Below are positions 40,901 through 48,889 of a DNA stretch of 64,000 nucleotides, piece by piece. The position numbers were made by a program, and so were the translations under genes. The stretch's first letter is position 1; each line of letters starts with the position of its first letter. The notes under the pieces were generated by a model that was given only the letters and a program-made list of their open reading frames with translations, did no database searches and was not told the DNA's origin. Source of the DNA: a virus; the IMG/VR virus record IMGVR_UViG_3300021373_002787, positions 22,217 to 86,216 of that record; one strand, written 5' to 3'.

Positions 40901-42633
40901 GGGCAATAATAAAATCCAACCGCATCTTCTAGGTTTGTAAATAACGGAATGTTATAATCACTAACTATTTCATCATATGTTAAAGTTTCACCGCCATAGT
41001 AGTAGTAAAATGTAGTTTGCGTGGCAGAACTACAATAGTCAGTAGCGTCGTTAGAATAGTATAGGCTTATTTCTGTACCCGCACTTGGAATATTATTTGC
41101 ACATTTAAAAGGAAGATATGCGTTTAGTGCAACTCCACCTAAAGAATCAAAGTTTTCATAATCAAATGGATCACCATCCGCGTGATGCCAATCACCATTA
41201 GTATCAAATAGATAAAACTCATTAATATCATCACCATAGTAACCTGCAAAGCTACCATCAAATGGTCGCATTCCAGGAGTGGTAGCTAAATCAGAAATCG
41301 AAACAGTCTCCGGTGGAGGACATGTTTCAAATATGTAAAGAGTCTCTGGAGTACCTGCGTTTTCTTGATTGTATATTAATTCTTCAATTGAAGAAAATTC
41401 AGTACCGCTCAGGTAATAAAAAGTTACCTGACCCTTTTCAATACAATATTCGCCATTTGGACTATTAGGATCGGTCAGAGAAAAGTATGCCGTCAATGAC
41501 CTTATTTCAGGATAACCTAAACCATCAAAAACACATGGAGTTGGATATTGACCATCGACCCTTCCTCCGTTTTGTAATCTCCAAGGGGCTATTGAACCGG
41601 CAACTGTGTTATCAAACGCTACTTCTGAAATCCATCCATTTTCAGGAGGTTCACCAAACGAACCTGGAGTATCAGTTATAAATGTCGGTATATTAGCGCT
41701 ATTAAGCTGTGTTAACGTCATTCCTAACTGTGCACCTGGGCTAGAAGGAGAATAATATAACCTATATTGACCGCTCAGTGCACCTGAATCAGCAGGAGTT
41801 CCGGTTGTTCCGTATAAATCATCGTGATTTGAAAGACATGGATTATTCCCATTACCTGCAACGGTTATATCGTTCTTATAAAAGACATCAACGAAATAAT
41901 TACCATTAGGAGAAGTAAGTCCTTCGTCATCTAATATCGTAATATTAGCTTCGGGTGTTGTAATCGTCGCTCCTGTAGATGGACTAGTTGTTTCAGCTAG
42001 GGTAAGGGTAAGTGTCTCATTGTTTGAGTCAGCATCATTATTAACCTCAATTTCTATGTAGCTTGTCCCACTTTGATTAAATGTAAGTGTGTTTGTAAGA
42101 AGCTGAACACTGCTTCCGCTATATGTCATTGTAACCGATAAATCAACCTGGCTAGATATATTTGTAGCAACTACACCAAGCTGAAACGTCTGTGTTTGGT
42201 TTGTTTCAGTGAATGTATATGATGATTGTTCAAACCCGATTTGGATTATTGTTGAAGCACATGTCGTTGGGTTAGGTTGAATTTGCCCGTTACTTACTTG
42301 AAAAACATCTGAATCAGTTAATTGCGTTCCGTCAAATTCACCATTTGAGTAAACTCCATCTGGTGGTAAATCGGCTGGGTCTAAATCTCCAGAAGCATAA
42401 ATAGTAATACTTGCTACTTGAAGCTCTTCGAGTGTTGCATTTGCTCCTATTTGTTGACCCTGCCCATTATCAAGAGTTTCGTCGTACCATACAAGATATC
42501 CGCCACCAGAAGAGGTTAACGCTGTTTGCCCTAATCCATCAAGCGGTTCATCGTGATTACCTGGACATGGATCTCCATTATTACCTACAACGGTAGATGG
42601 ATTTTTATAGTATATGAGCATGCTTACTGCCAT
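34963..42633 (-). CDS. Giant modular tail/adhesin protein (2556 aa)
   Basis: The N-terminal third holds at least two similar units with YYKNPSTVVGNNGDPCPGNHD (about 8-28) and FYKNDITVAGNGNNPCLSNHD (about 250-272), between them a Calx-beta-like domain (about 128-238, ending ANITILDDEG), and then several Cys-rich units with TFYYLSG or TFYYYYGG motifs. From about residue 920 a different long region begins (PLLRTNPKLSTNVKVVVDGL) that I remember from large structural proteins of Bacteroidota phages. The C-terminus is beta-rich. There is no signal peptide. It is the longest gene here and probably builds a host-contacting appendage. A GATATATA box lies 30 bases upstream. Confidence 0.62.
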   Translation of the reverse strand: MAVSMLIYYKNPSTVVGNNGDPCPGNHDEPLDGLGQTALTSSGGGYLVWYDETLDNGQGQQIGANATLEELQVASITIYASGDLDPADLPPDGVYSNGEFDGTQLTDSDVFQVSNGQIQPNPTTCASTIIQIGFEQSSYTFTETNQTQTFQLGVVATNISSQVDLSVTMTYSGSSVQLLTNTLTFNQSGTSYIEIEVNNDADSNNETLTLTLAETTSPSTGATITTPEANITILDDEGLTSPNGNYFVDVFYKNDITVAGNGNNPCLSNHDDLYGTTGTPADSGALSGQYRLYYSPSSPGAQLGMTLTQLNSANIPTFITDTPGSFGEPPENGWISEVAFDNTVAGSIAPWRLQNGGRVDGQYPTPCVFDGLGYPEIRSLTAYFSLTDPNSPNGEYCIEKGQVTFYYLSGTEFSSIEELIYNQENAGTPETLYIFETCPPPETVSISDLATTPGMRPFDGSFAGYYGDDINEFYLFDTNGDWHHADGDPFDYENFDSLGGVALNAYLPFKCANNIPSAGTEISLYYSNDATDYCSSATQTTFYYYYGGETLTYDEIVSDYNIPLFTNLEDAVGFYYCPQTLTSGFAPLGYYGENTIFYTQFIGASGWGTTGNCILGGNLTPRSIDVNLAKCDTSNNVLSICHYPKETTTLYYMSAATVDLITLAQYNIYLYTTEQAAINSDYNLIVGEGSDVLLMAADGSIVSDEYLQFTGGYYIGRDSSGNVQTTYQQIPNTGMTNGLTCPLVVSPSISESELLDDGGYNVFYVFYGCNPTAINQSSPTSFDAHTMYVVDGLHRIGETSPISDLIDYMKVQNKLVLSSAVNGVCQCLEYAHTLRSEDIDSAKLLLENYYPNVVDVSPTEIGIGSLEVVSLFPDCGNCAIANNPLLYTMAEYETPAPIVPGPNMDIEKNYELDNVSKPLLRTNPKLSTNVKVVVDGLDNIYMDSFDANQNLADSKYKRYEISADSSYAYDVSRFYSDNKTPIDSTFDVFREYSDFSVLDQYRKQIEEMYQYGTKINKSKLYDEEYRILAPIWLDLNVPKKFVIYRLNNPNPDLDLGDGAVGKKSRILKAVANSEIVKVFDLSKQSSIGKYLRSYVQDEFFPSSPITVTMEEGEKSTFNGIDLIKGGFVQKGEYIYDDYVKSDLSMTDANDFITDGFRRNKVACANLVNLEFMFDDPTAGEYSVNRYFGLYVDDFDSGIGEVSYVQDRIIKFKSIDSYLQGGDPTFAIPEHRLLRDTGLLAYAKIRDDFYTLDPLKTYDAKRFNVSIGANDEVVKSRLGITSKEVSAELINNPNADADYIKFKIVGTPGLNDSIKVSMIKKEAVRFKVIKNVNGETITITDFAGNYVEFSTGATGNDTWNNLSLKWSEVEYDIENNTGIYSAAEHAFYNRYDLSLEITNQNNSVVFVERKSNLVDNELVVTSTGSTIIAADEIYTNVNPTIGNFFADISGGLGRKRFTSDSFSGLGSYNDIAFALSSAIRNNSDFDSYSIGDAVYVKSKVNGYDLKNATLLIRSSNLTQFIQAENVDTSNKLNLGGDILSLFNAHFFTGGNSAGKSVFVPSETVGVIEAGDFIPTNYTGVYNQVIHISDDTTNRNGTYKKLVLKDKNALKTRDYNIFANNRVTLGLFSAYDMYDMDFDFYSTSNSDLKELDLENSTNVTYQPQVDSNDPAVTLGVGTLEDSKNEIISPEFGNDPIDYFGNLLPLLKNEDSKTVETEKIYSEYDRLKENYTKEKSTDSRVVPTINKWVLKDGTTVREEPYHLNTNEAFGRTNFSPDITKEGREPGSFTHEWFYIDNWPTYFMPDTVNSGNIGAYSDDFNKGFSYINFVNDFEITKSLFESTQYDYFDRFMVGEGTETSTFINDGGVLYNPIFWSKANLTKKYTLIDGGSDVDFSSTIFKGLKFTFKKRKEDQSIVATEFVKNSDFNGYRFSVLAKTRTNSGTNSIDYEFIKNDKFKFIILMIDINIDDSFVNYINRKYMYELQHRIVSSFDTSGNPIYVYADVEIDGAIDVTNIQFNQPGPYVATGIPHNNGTVSRFDQQIAPGRDGTFGRIKIDYGQNYTPNGEDVFIDVVSVLGNEQLQISGPPYYTDANTGLKVNLNPLAIPYSVQTAATYTYIGGGVNAYEVLFNQLSANYFSNLVNNNPGEVTFTTISENGTSLTNQYAVGLDDGNEIVKESTLVAVDDVNRPKSFKLSKQTIGYDIVSQNPYYPFLIRHNGNYTVGLKPVVTFTDIYSFNKVLRNQKDYEPFNRSLKEPYYKMRISSTYDIYKSLAFYNKFNRLGVAFNLGFISDGGEHDKDWGMIKNHFYHKVNEINTLSVTKLSESSEYLPQYPLIGEVAIDKKDVNVFKSSWEAGYYTRSLNGGGVESVPGTISTLEEKSYLGSSAVKTKPSYAIYEFTTSSVNSETTLDGIKLKSNNTTDVVFFEDKDVILADFYLDDLIAKIIGEDGLSATIEKFVDPANSAGDKETVEDDAILYALDNMVPLYNIDSIDIYTNKFKGSGSEVVSSASIDLIDNGGYENDNNFTYEVHGKKSLNFRLIYNKKLGYSYSIRALIKIQS

Positions 42634-42662
42634 TCGAACTTAATAATTTTATAGTACTATAC

Positions 42663-42686
42663 TATATATCAGTAAAACATACTGAT
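42663..42686 (-). promoter_or_regulatory. GATATATA box with a small hairpin upstream of the giant adhesin gene
   Basis: The minus-strand box GATATATA (42663-42670) lies 29 bases upstream of the ATG at 42633. Just before it, ATCAGTA and TACTGAT form a 7-bp stem over a 5-base loop (42668-42686), right after the stop of the 1210-aa gene. No U-tract follows, so the hairpin is a weak terminator at best. This looks like a break between two transcription units. Confidence 0.45.
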
Positions 42687-42688
42687 GA

Positions 42689-45600
42689 TTATATACTAAG
42701 TTGAGCAGCTTTGATAGAATTCTTGTTAGATCCAGCGGATTTGTATTTTGCAAATACTTCTAAGTCAAATGAGAATTGTTCGCTATCAGAATCAAAGATA
42801 TCGATACCAATTCTCTTAGCATATGTGAGGTTAGTTATGTTAGTACCAAGTTGACCTCCAACTAGACCGATATCAGATGCAGGATTGTCTCCTGCATAGT
42901 CAGTCATTCTATATTGGAAAACAACATCAATTGAAACTGCGTTTGCCTCTCCAGTAGTTACATATTTTCTACCAAACTTATTATCACCATCAACTAATAA
43001 CGAATCAGTATTTGTTGGTGAAATGAATAGGTAAGAGCCACAAGATCTACCTCCAAGTAAATATTGATCATTTGCGTCAAATGACATTTTTAACGTTCTT
43101 GTGTCTACTCCATTTGGAAGAGAAGAGCTTCTATATCCTAGCTGCTTTTTACCATCTGTTGCCTCTCCATCATATGTTGATAGAATAGACATTGTGTATA
43201 GAGCATTATTATTTATTGATGCGATTGCTGTGTTCATCTCCGTAGCAGTCATTGCTGTGTTGTCAGCAGCAGAAGCAGAGTATGAAGTATATAGGTTTGC
43301 TAGATCTGGATGATCCTTATGTAAGAAAATTCCACTATCGTATGCCGTCGTTCCAACGCCCGAACCTGATCCTACCGAAATAACATCAACAACTGAGTCA
43401 CCGAACGATACTGAAAGATCATATGTAGTTCCAGCTGGGTTTAATCCATTTGCTGTCGCAATTCCAAATGAACCAGCCCATAAGAAGTTAGAAGTTGTAG
43501 CGTCTTCAGTTAGGTTAGTTGACGCCACAGAATATGATGTCCCATACTCATAATCAAATATTGTTCCAAGAGTATCAAGAGGGGTTACAGTATAGAGCTC
43601 TCTGTCATTTGCGATATCTGCAAATCTAGAGTATACAAATTGTCCTCTCCTCTGTGAAGACTGGTAGGGAGCTGAATAATTATATGTAGATCCTTCATAG
43701 GTTAATGAGTCTTCACCCTGAGATAAATTCTGGTATTGTATTGGTACTAAATCATATTTACCTTCAGTAGTATAGTAAGTGTCATCGATTACTTTGCCAT
43801 TAATCGATGCATTAACGTCTGGATTAACACCAAACCCATTAGTTACTGCGTCCGAAGCACTTGAAGAAGATCTGTAGGCTGGTAAATCTCTATCACCAAC
43901 AATTCTTGCAATTAATTCAAGTTGGGTTGCGTTTGTATTTTCAAGAAGAAGTTTAAATGTTTTAGTTACAATATGTCCCTTCTTAACCGTTAAGTCAGCA
44001 ACTTCTTCACTATAATATCCAGCAAATACTTTATTATTTGTGTTCTTATTAATGTTAGTTACGGTTCCCTCTTCACTTACAAGTTTAACTGAAAGTTCTC
44101 CTTTAATTCCAGAAATGGTTTCTTGTAGAGACTGAACTTCATTTTGAAGAGCATTCAACTTATCAAATAGTGAAATTGGTGTTTGTTCTGGCGATAAGAA
44201 TCCAGATGCAATTGTCGTAGCCGTGTGCGCGAAATATTTTTCATTTGCGACAAATGAGTCATCGACGTGCGAATAAACTCCTTTTGATTCAAGGTCTTCA
44301 TTTACCCTTACAATTGCAGATTCTGTCTCGTTCTCAGCAACAAGCGTTGAAATATCTGCAGTATCAAGAGTTCCTTCTGGGAAAGATACTCTAACAACAT
44401 CGCTCCAGTCTGATGTAATTGGATTTGCAGGGAAACCAGCTTCAGAGACTGATTTAACTCTAATTTCAACAAGCTCTCCCTTTTGAATTGGAATGTCTAA
44501 TTGGTTAAAGTTGACCTCTTGTCCGTCTTCTACTGAAGTTTCTCCCCAATAATATTTACCGGTCGTAGCATCTTTAATTCTTGATCTTACGCCTGATTTA
44601 ATTTCATTCCAATTTGAGAACACTCCAGTTCTTTCAGTAGAACCATCACTAAACTTAATTTGTGCAGCTTTTGACGTTTTACCGCTTGCTGAAAGATAGC
44701 GATATTGAACAACAAACTGAACCACCTCTTGTGGAATTGTTTCAGCAACAATCTTTGGTTCTGGAACCGACCAGAATCCTCTGATTCTAAACTTAGGTTC
44801 AATCTTAGTTATTTGCTGGTCACTTGCAACTGCTTTAATTTGGTTAACAATTGATCCATATAATTTTGCTTCAGAAGATCTCGTATCAATTAACGACTTA
44901 AGCTCGTTTCTATCTCTATCTCTTTCAATTAGAGACATATACTTCTTCGTTGAAACGGTTGATCTTTTCTTAACGATAGTATCGTCAAGATTTTTAAGAG
45001 CCTCTTGAACGTTAATCTTATCAGTGTTCAACCTCTTTACTTTTACTGTCGCATCGTTTTGTGTTAAGTGTTCGTTGATCTGAACCACTTGGAAGTTTTC
45101 AGCTTCAATTGTTGGAGCGTTTGGAGTTTTACCAAGCGTCGCAGGAGGAATAGCATCTTCTTTTAACGCTTTAATAAATTGACCAAAATCAGCAACCTCT
45201 TCTTTATAATATTCAGCTAATGTCTTTTTAACACCACTGTCCAATATTGTTGTTAAATCATTTGAATAGATTCCAACACCTGCCGACCAGTTTTCCGAAA
45301 GTATATTAGAATCAGGATCGATTGCTTTAATAAAGACAATCATGCTTTCGTCGAAACCGACATTGATTTCTACCTCAGTCTTAATTTCATTCGCCTTGTA
45401 AATTCTAAGAACATCTGTTCCAATTCTAATAGCCTCATAACCCTGTATAAGTTCAAGTGCAATTTGTCGGGTTGAGTTGATAATGTTCTTAATTCTATAT
45501 TTTGTACTCTTTTTACCGCTGTTTACAATTAGCTCATCACCAGTTCTTAAAAGCTCAGTATTATTTAGATCTTTTTCAGAATCAGTGTATGTTAATTGAT

Positions 45601-46321
45601 CGATCGTATATAATTTTACGTCTTTAGTAACTTCTTGTCCTTCTTTAATAACAGAACTCTGAACATTGTCGATTGAAGTGACATCAAACGTTCCATAGTA
45701 TTGAGTACTCTTATATGGAAGATCTCTTACCTCCTCATCTTCAAAGAATGGAATGTTGTTTGATGAAAGATCAGAAATAAACGATGAATATCCAATGTCT
45801 TCTGCCTCTTTGTATGGTTCGAACCATTCTTTTGCAAATTCAAAAGACGTGTCGATAATATACCTCTTAATCAGGACCCTTTCAGTGTCTGAGCTGATTT
45901 GCCCACTAACATCAAATTTAGTAGTTAGTAGTGGGTTTAAGAAGTCTTCAAAGAAATAGTTAGATTTAATTCCAAACTCTGATGGACTAACTAATTCTGC
46001 AATATCGTTTGCCGGAGACTTAAGAGTTCCAGTATAGATTCTTTGGTAAGTTCCATCCGGTAATTTTACCTTTGAAGTTGAATCGCCTAAATCAGTTAGA
46101 GCCCTGACATTTTGATCAAGTCTCTCTAACTCTCTTTTCATATAACCAAACGCAGGAACATAAACAGTCTTCGTGGTTCCGTCACTTGCTAGCAATTCCA
46201 ATGGAATGGTTTGCTTTTCAGTTGTAACGGCCTCGTTTATTCTCTCAAATGTCTTTAAAGAATTTACGTTAATTTCAAGCAATTGCTTGATAACTGAGGA
46301 TATAGAGTTATTTGTGTTCAT
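42689..46321 (-). CDS. Large baseplate/fibre protein (1210 aa)
   Basis: A 1210-aa protein of the tail-appendage block. The N-terminal 110 residues are helical (VIKQLLEINVNSLKTFERIN, then YMKRELERLDQNVRALTDLG), typical of the part that joins a wedge or fibre to the baseplate. The middle has fibronectin-III-like strands (about 540-640, VQFVVQYRYLSASGKTS), and at about 700-750 a short coiled coil (DKLNALQNEVQSLQETISGI). The C-terminal 450 residues form Asn/Ser/Thr-rich beta domains. Its N-terminus holds KTFERINEA, which resembles a capsid-leader site but lies at residues 23-31 of a tail-type protein, so I treat it as chance. It is coupled to the 648-aa gene. Confidence 0.58.
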   Translation of the reverse strand: MNTNNSISSVIKQLLEINVNSLKTFERINEAVTTEKQTIPLELLASDGTTKTVYVPAFGYMKRELERLDQNVRALTDLGDSTSKVKLPDGTYQRIYTGTLKSPANDIAELVSPSEFGIKSNYFFEDFLNPLLTTKFDVSGQISSDTERVLIKRYIIDTSFEFAKEWFEPYKEAEDIGYSSFISDLSSNNIPFFEDEEVRDLPYKSTQYYGTFDVTSIDNVQSSVIKEGQEVTKDVKLYTIDQLTYTDSEKDLNNTELLRTGDELIVNSGKKSTKYRIKNIINSTRQIALELIQGYEAIRIGTDVLRIYKANEIKTEVEINVGFDESMIVFIKAIDPDSNILSENWSAGVGIYSNDLTTILDSGVKKTLAEYYKEEVADFGQFIKALKEDAIPPATLGKTPNAPTIEAENFQVVQINEHLTQNDATVKVKRLNTDKINVQEALKNLDDTIVKKRSTVSTKKYMSLIERDRDRNELKSLIDTRSSEAKLYGSIVNQIKAVASDQQITKIEPKFRIRGFWSVPEPKIVAETIPQEVVQFVVQYRYLSASGKTSKAAQIKFSDGSTERTGVFSNWNEIKSGVRSRIKDATTGKYYWGETSVEDGQEVNFNQLDIPIQKGELVEIRVKSVSEAGFPANPITSDWSDVVRVSFPEGTLDTADISTLVAENETESAIVRVNEDLESKGVYSHVDDSFVANEKYFAHTATTIASGFLSPEQTPISLFDKLNALQNEVQSLQETISGIKGELSVKLVSEEGTVTNINKNTNNKVFAGYYSEEVADLTVKKGHIVTKTFKLLLENTNATQLELIARIVGDRDLPAYRSSSSASDAVTNGFGVNPDVNASINGKVIDDTYYTTEGKYDLVPIQYQNLSQGEDSLTYEGSTYNYSAPYQSSQRRGQFVYSRFADIANDRELYTVTPLDTLGTIFDYEYGTSYSVASTNLTEDATTSNFLWAGSFGIATANGLNPAGTTYDLSVSFGDSVVDVISVGSGSGVGTTAYDSGIFLHKDHPDLANLYTSYSASAADNTAMTATEMNTAIASINNNALYTMSILSTYDGEATDGKKQLGYRSSSLPNGVDTRTLKMSFDANDQYLLGGRSCGSYLFISPTNTDSLLVDGDNKFGRKYVTTGEANAVSIDVVFQYRMTDYAGDNPASDIGLVGGQLGTNITNLTYAKRIGIDIFDSDSEQFSFDLEVFAKYKSAGSNKNSIKAAQLSI

Positions 46322-46322
46322 A

Positions 46323-48269
46323 TTATCTTATGATGTCTACTTCAAATTCGTAAGTTACTGGATCGATACAGATAACTTCGATATATGGTTTATTTGTTAT
46401 CAATTCTGCCGGTATAATATCAGCGATAGTTACGTCAAATCCACCAGAAGTCCTAGTATAGATTTTAATGTTATTACCATCCATATTAATCGTCTCGAAC
46501 GATATTTTAACGATTTGACCTTCTTTCCAGCCGTTAGTCGAGTCGTCTATGTATATATTGAGATCATCGCTGGAATCACTTGTAGAAAACTTGTTAATGA
46601 AGCTAATTCTATTTGTAAATGGCTTAAGCTTACACCAAATTCCAAATTGGCTTAGTCCAGAGTTTGGATCCGCGATGTCAAATTGATTAGTTGTTGTAAT
46701 CGCATCTGAAACTGAATTATTTCCAAGATCCCACTTAAATAGGTTAAGGTTCTCATAACCTTTAACAGTACTGTTTACCTTAATTTTATTTTCTACTGAT
46801 TTATCTACCTGTGTTCCTATACCGTTAAACAGAACATCTGTATTATATTGTAACTCCACTGGAATAGTTCCATCAATTAAGGAGTTAAGTTTATCATGTG
46901 CCTTTGTAATCAACTTAAGCAAAGAGTCAGAATCCTCTAATTGAGTTGATGTATTTAGGAAGTCTGCCTCTAATTGTGCAATTCTAGCCTCTAGGTCTTC
47001 AGCGCTTTCTGAAGCCAAGACAAGTTTTTCCATCACATCAAGTCTATCTGTAATTGAACTATACCTTTCATTTGCTCTAATTAACAGCTCAGCAGCGTTC
47101 TCAAGCAATGTTGTTGTGTCCATGAAAAGATCCATTGAGAACGTCGTAAAGTCATTTACATTTGTCTCAACACCAACATTATCAAGAGAAGTGTTAAATT
47201 TAATATTTAATTTTAATGAATATGCGTTACCATTTAAACCGGTAACTTCATTTGGCTTATATTTAATTTGCTCATGAATTCTTGATCCAATTCCTCCTAA
47301 ATCCTTAACATCGTCAAGAATCAATATTCCATATAGGTTGGTTGACCTGTTTGCTGGAACAGAAGAACTATATAAATCATAGTAAACTAGAACTGCATTA
47401 AATCTAAAGTCCTGTCCCTTCTTTGAGAAGTCATTAAAGTTCTTTACAGTCGAATCACTTGTAATCGCATAATATGATTGTTCGCTCCAGTCAATTCCAA
47501 CGGCATTTGAACCGTTTGTATTGATGTCATAATAAGGACCCGTTGCAGAATCATATGCATCAACTACTGGGCTCAAGTCTAAGTTTGAATCAGGGTGCGT
47601 TTGCCCATCTCTTCCCTCGATAAACTGAGGATCAGCGTATAATTTAGTTGCTGTTGTGTTAAAGTTTCCTGGTTCAAAAAGAACGGTTGGTGTAGAACCA
47701 GCCGAAGATGGAACATTAATGTAAACTTCATGATATGCATTTCCTTTATATGCAATATCGTTCTCAGCATCAATCGTGCCTAGGTATTTTACGATTCGAT
47801 CATATACTTGACCGGTTTGTGTAGAGTTAGGGTCTTCGGAATAGTTTCCAACGTTACTCTCTGTTGAATCTGCTCCTCTAAATCTAATTGAACCCGTAGA
47901 GCTTAACCACTTAAAGAATAATTTTTCAGCATCCGACTTATATAATACTGGATCGAAATCATCGTCTTGTAAGATCAATTCCTCTGTGTTCAATACGTAA
48001 TTTTGGAAAGTATTTGCAAAGTCTACTCCTGGCCCATTTTGCGATGGCAGATAGCTTGCACCTGAAGTATCTTTTAAGAGTGAATAGTCGATCGTATTCG
48101 AATTATTAACAGACGTTGTAAAGTCAGGCAAATCCAATAGGGCATACCTGCTAAACTCAAATTTAAGGTCTGAGTTATTAAAAGCTCTCGTGATGTCTCT
48201 CGCTGCTGAAGCGAAAGCATACATTGTCCCACCTTGGGGTTGTGGTATTCTAACTAATGGTGTAGCCAT
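46323..48269 (-). CDS. Structural tail protein with coiled coil (648 aa)
   Basis: The protein starts MATPLVRIPQPQGGTMYAFA and has beta-rich segments on both sides of a coiled coil at about 375-445 (LLENAAELLIRANERYSSIT, then ASESAEDLEARIAQLEADFL). The coil suggests trimerisation. The C-terminal 180 residues again look like a compact beta domain. No known family is visible. It lies directly upstream of the 1210-aa gene with a one-base gap, so they are probably made together and may form one appendage. Confidence 0.55.
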   Translation of the reverse strand: MATPLVRIPQPQGGTMYAFASAARDITRAFNNSDLKFEFSRYALLDLPDFTTSVNNSNTIDYSLLKDTSGASYLPSQNGPGVDFANTFQNYVLNTEELILQDDDFDPVLYKSDAEKLFFKWLSSTGSIRFRGADSTESNVGNYSEDPNSTQTGQVYDRIVKYLGTIDAENDIAYKGNAYHEVYINVPSSAGSTPTVLFEPGNFNTTATKLYADPQFIEGRDGQTHPDSNLDLSPVVDAYDSATGPYYDINTNGSNAVGIDWSEQSYYAITSDSTVKNFNDFSKKGQDFRFNAVLVYYDLYSSSVPANRSTNLYGILILDDVKDLGGIGSRIHEQIKYKPNEVTGLNGNAYSLKLNIKFNTSLDNVGVETNVNDFTTFSMDLFMDTTTLLENAAELLIRANERYSSITDRLDVMEKLVLASESAEDLEARIAQLEADFLNTSTQLEDSDSLLKLITKAHDKLNSLIDGTIPVELQYNTDVLFNGIGTQVDKSVENKIKVNSTVKGYENLNLFKWDLGNNSVSDAITTTNQFDIADPNSGLSQFGIWCKLKPFTNRISFINKFSTSDSSDDLNIYIDDSTNGWKEGQIVKISFETINMDGNNIKIYTRTSGGFDVTIADIIPAELITNKPYIEVICIDPVTYEFEVDIIR

Positions 48270-48285
48270 TTATTCTTTAAATTAT

Positions 48286-48876
48286 TTATGACCAAGTAAT
48301 GTCGTGCGAAGCAACGATGTACCAGGTATTTGTTCCACTGAAGTATCTTAAGGTTACTGAAGAATTAACATTGTCAAGCACTAAACTTGTAGCACCCAAC
48401 GTTCCAGCACCAGAAACAACTTCTACTCCACTTGCGTTTGTACTCATAATAAGGACCTCTTGACCATCTTCTCCTGTTGGTAACTGAATAGTTGCAGCAT
48501 TAGCAAAGAATGTGCTAATCGCTGAAAAATCGGGAGTTCCTGATGCAGATCCATTTCCTGAACCTGGAGCACCTTGCTTACCAGACTTAATAACTGCTTT
48601 TGTTAGGTTAGCAGATTGTCCAAAACTAGCAGCAACGCTAAACGTCGCGGTAGTTGAGTCTACTTGTAAAATTGCAGTATTAACGTTATTAACAATTGTT
48701 GAAAGAGTTAATTGTTGCGCAGAAATGCTATCAATTCCAGTAATTGTTGAGGTTACTGGATCAATAAGTGCTGTAATATCAGCGATCTCGTTGTTTAATG
48801 CCGTAAAATTACTGTTAATTGTTGGTCTAGAGCCAGATAATGAATCAGTTCCTAGAATTTCTGTAATGTTTGCCAT
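48286..48876 (-). CDS. Small fibre-type structural protein (196 aa)
   Basis: A 196-aa protein rich in Ser, Thr, Ala and Asn, with few charged residues. It starts MANITEILGTDSLSGSRPTI, a form common among the N-termini of phage fibre proteins. A glycine/serine hinge (GSGNGSASGT, about 105-115) separates two beta regions, and the C-terminal one (VTLRYFSGTNTWYIVA) looks like a fibre-tip module. It is placed between the gp7-position gene and the 648-aa gene. Confidence 0.55.
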   Translation of the reverse strand: MANITEILGTDSLSGSRPTINSNFTALNNEIADITALIDPVTSTITGIDSISAQQLTLSTIVNNVNTAILQVDSTTATFSVAASFGQSANLTKAVIKSGKQGAPGSGNGSASGTPDFSAISTFFANAATIQLPTGEDGQEVLIMSTNASGVEVVSGAGTLGATSLVLDNVNSSVTLRYFSGTNTWYIVASHDITWS

Positions 48877-48889
48877 CTTTTTATTTTAT

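Noticed and set aside
46229-46260. Capsid-leader-like KTFERINEA in the 1210-aa protein
   Set aside because: It lies at residues 23-31 of a tail-type protein, not at the very N-terminus, and the neighbouring proteins are tail components that do not pass through the prohead protease.
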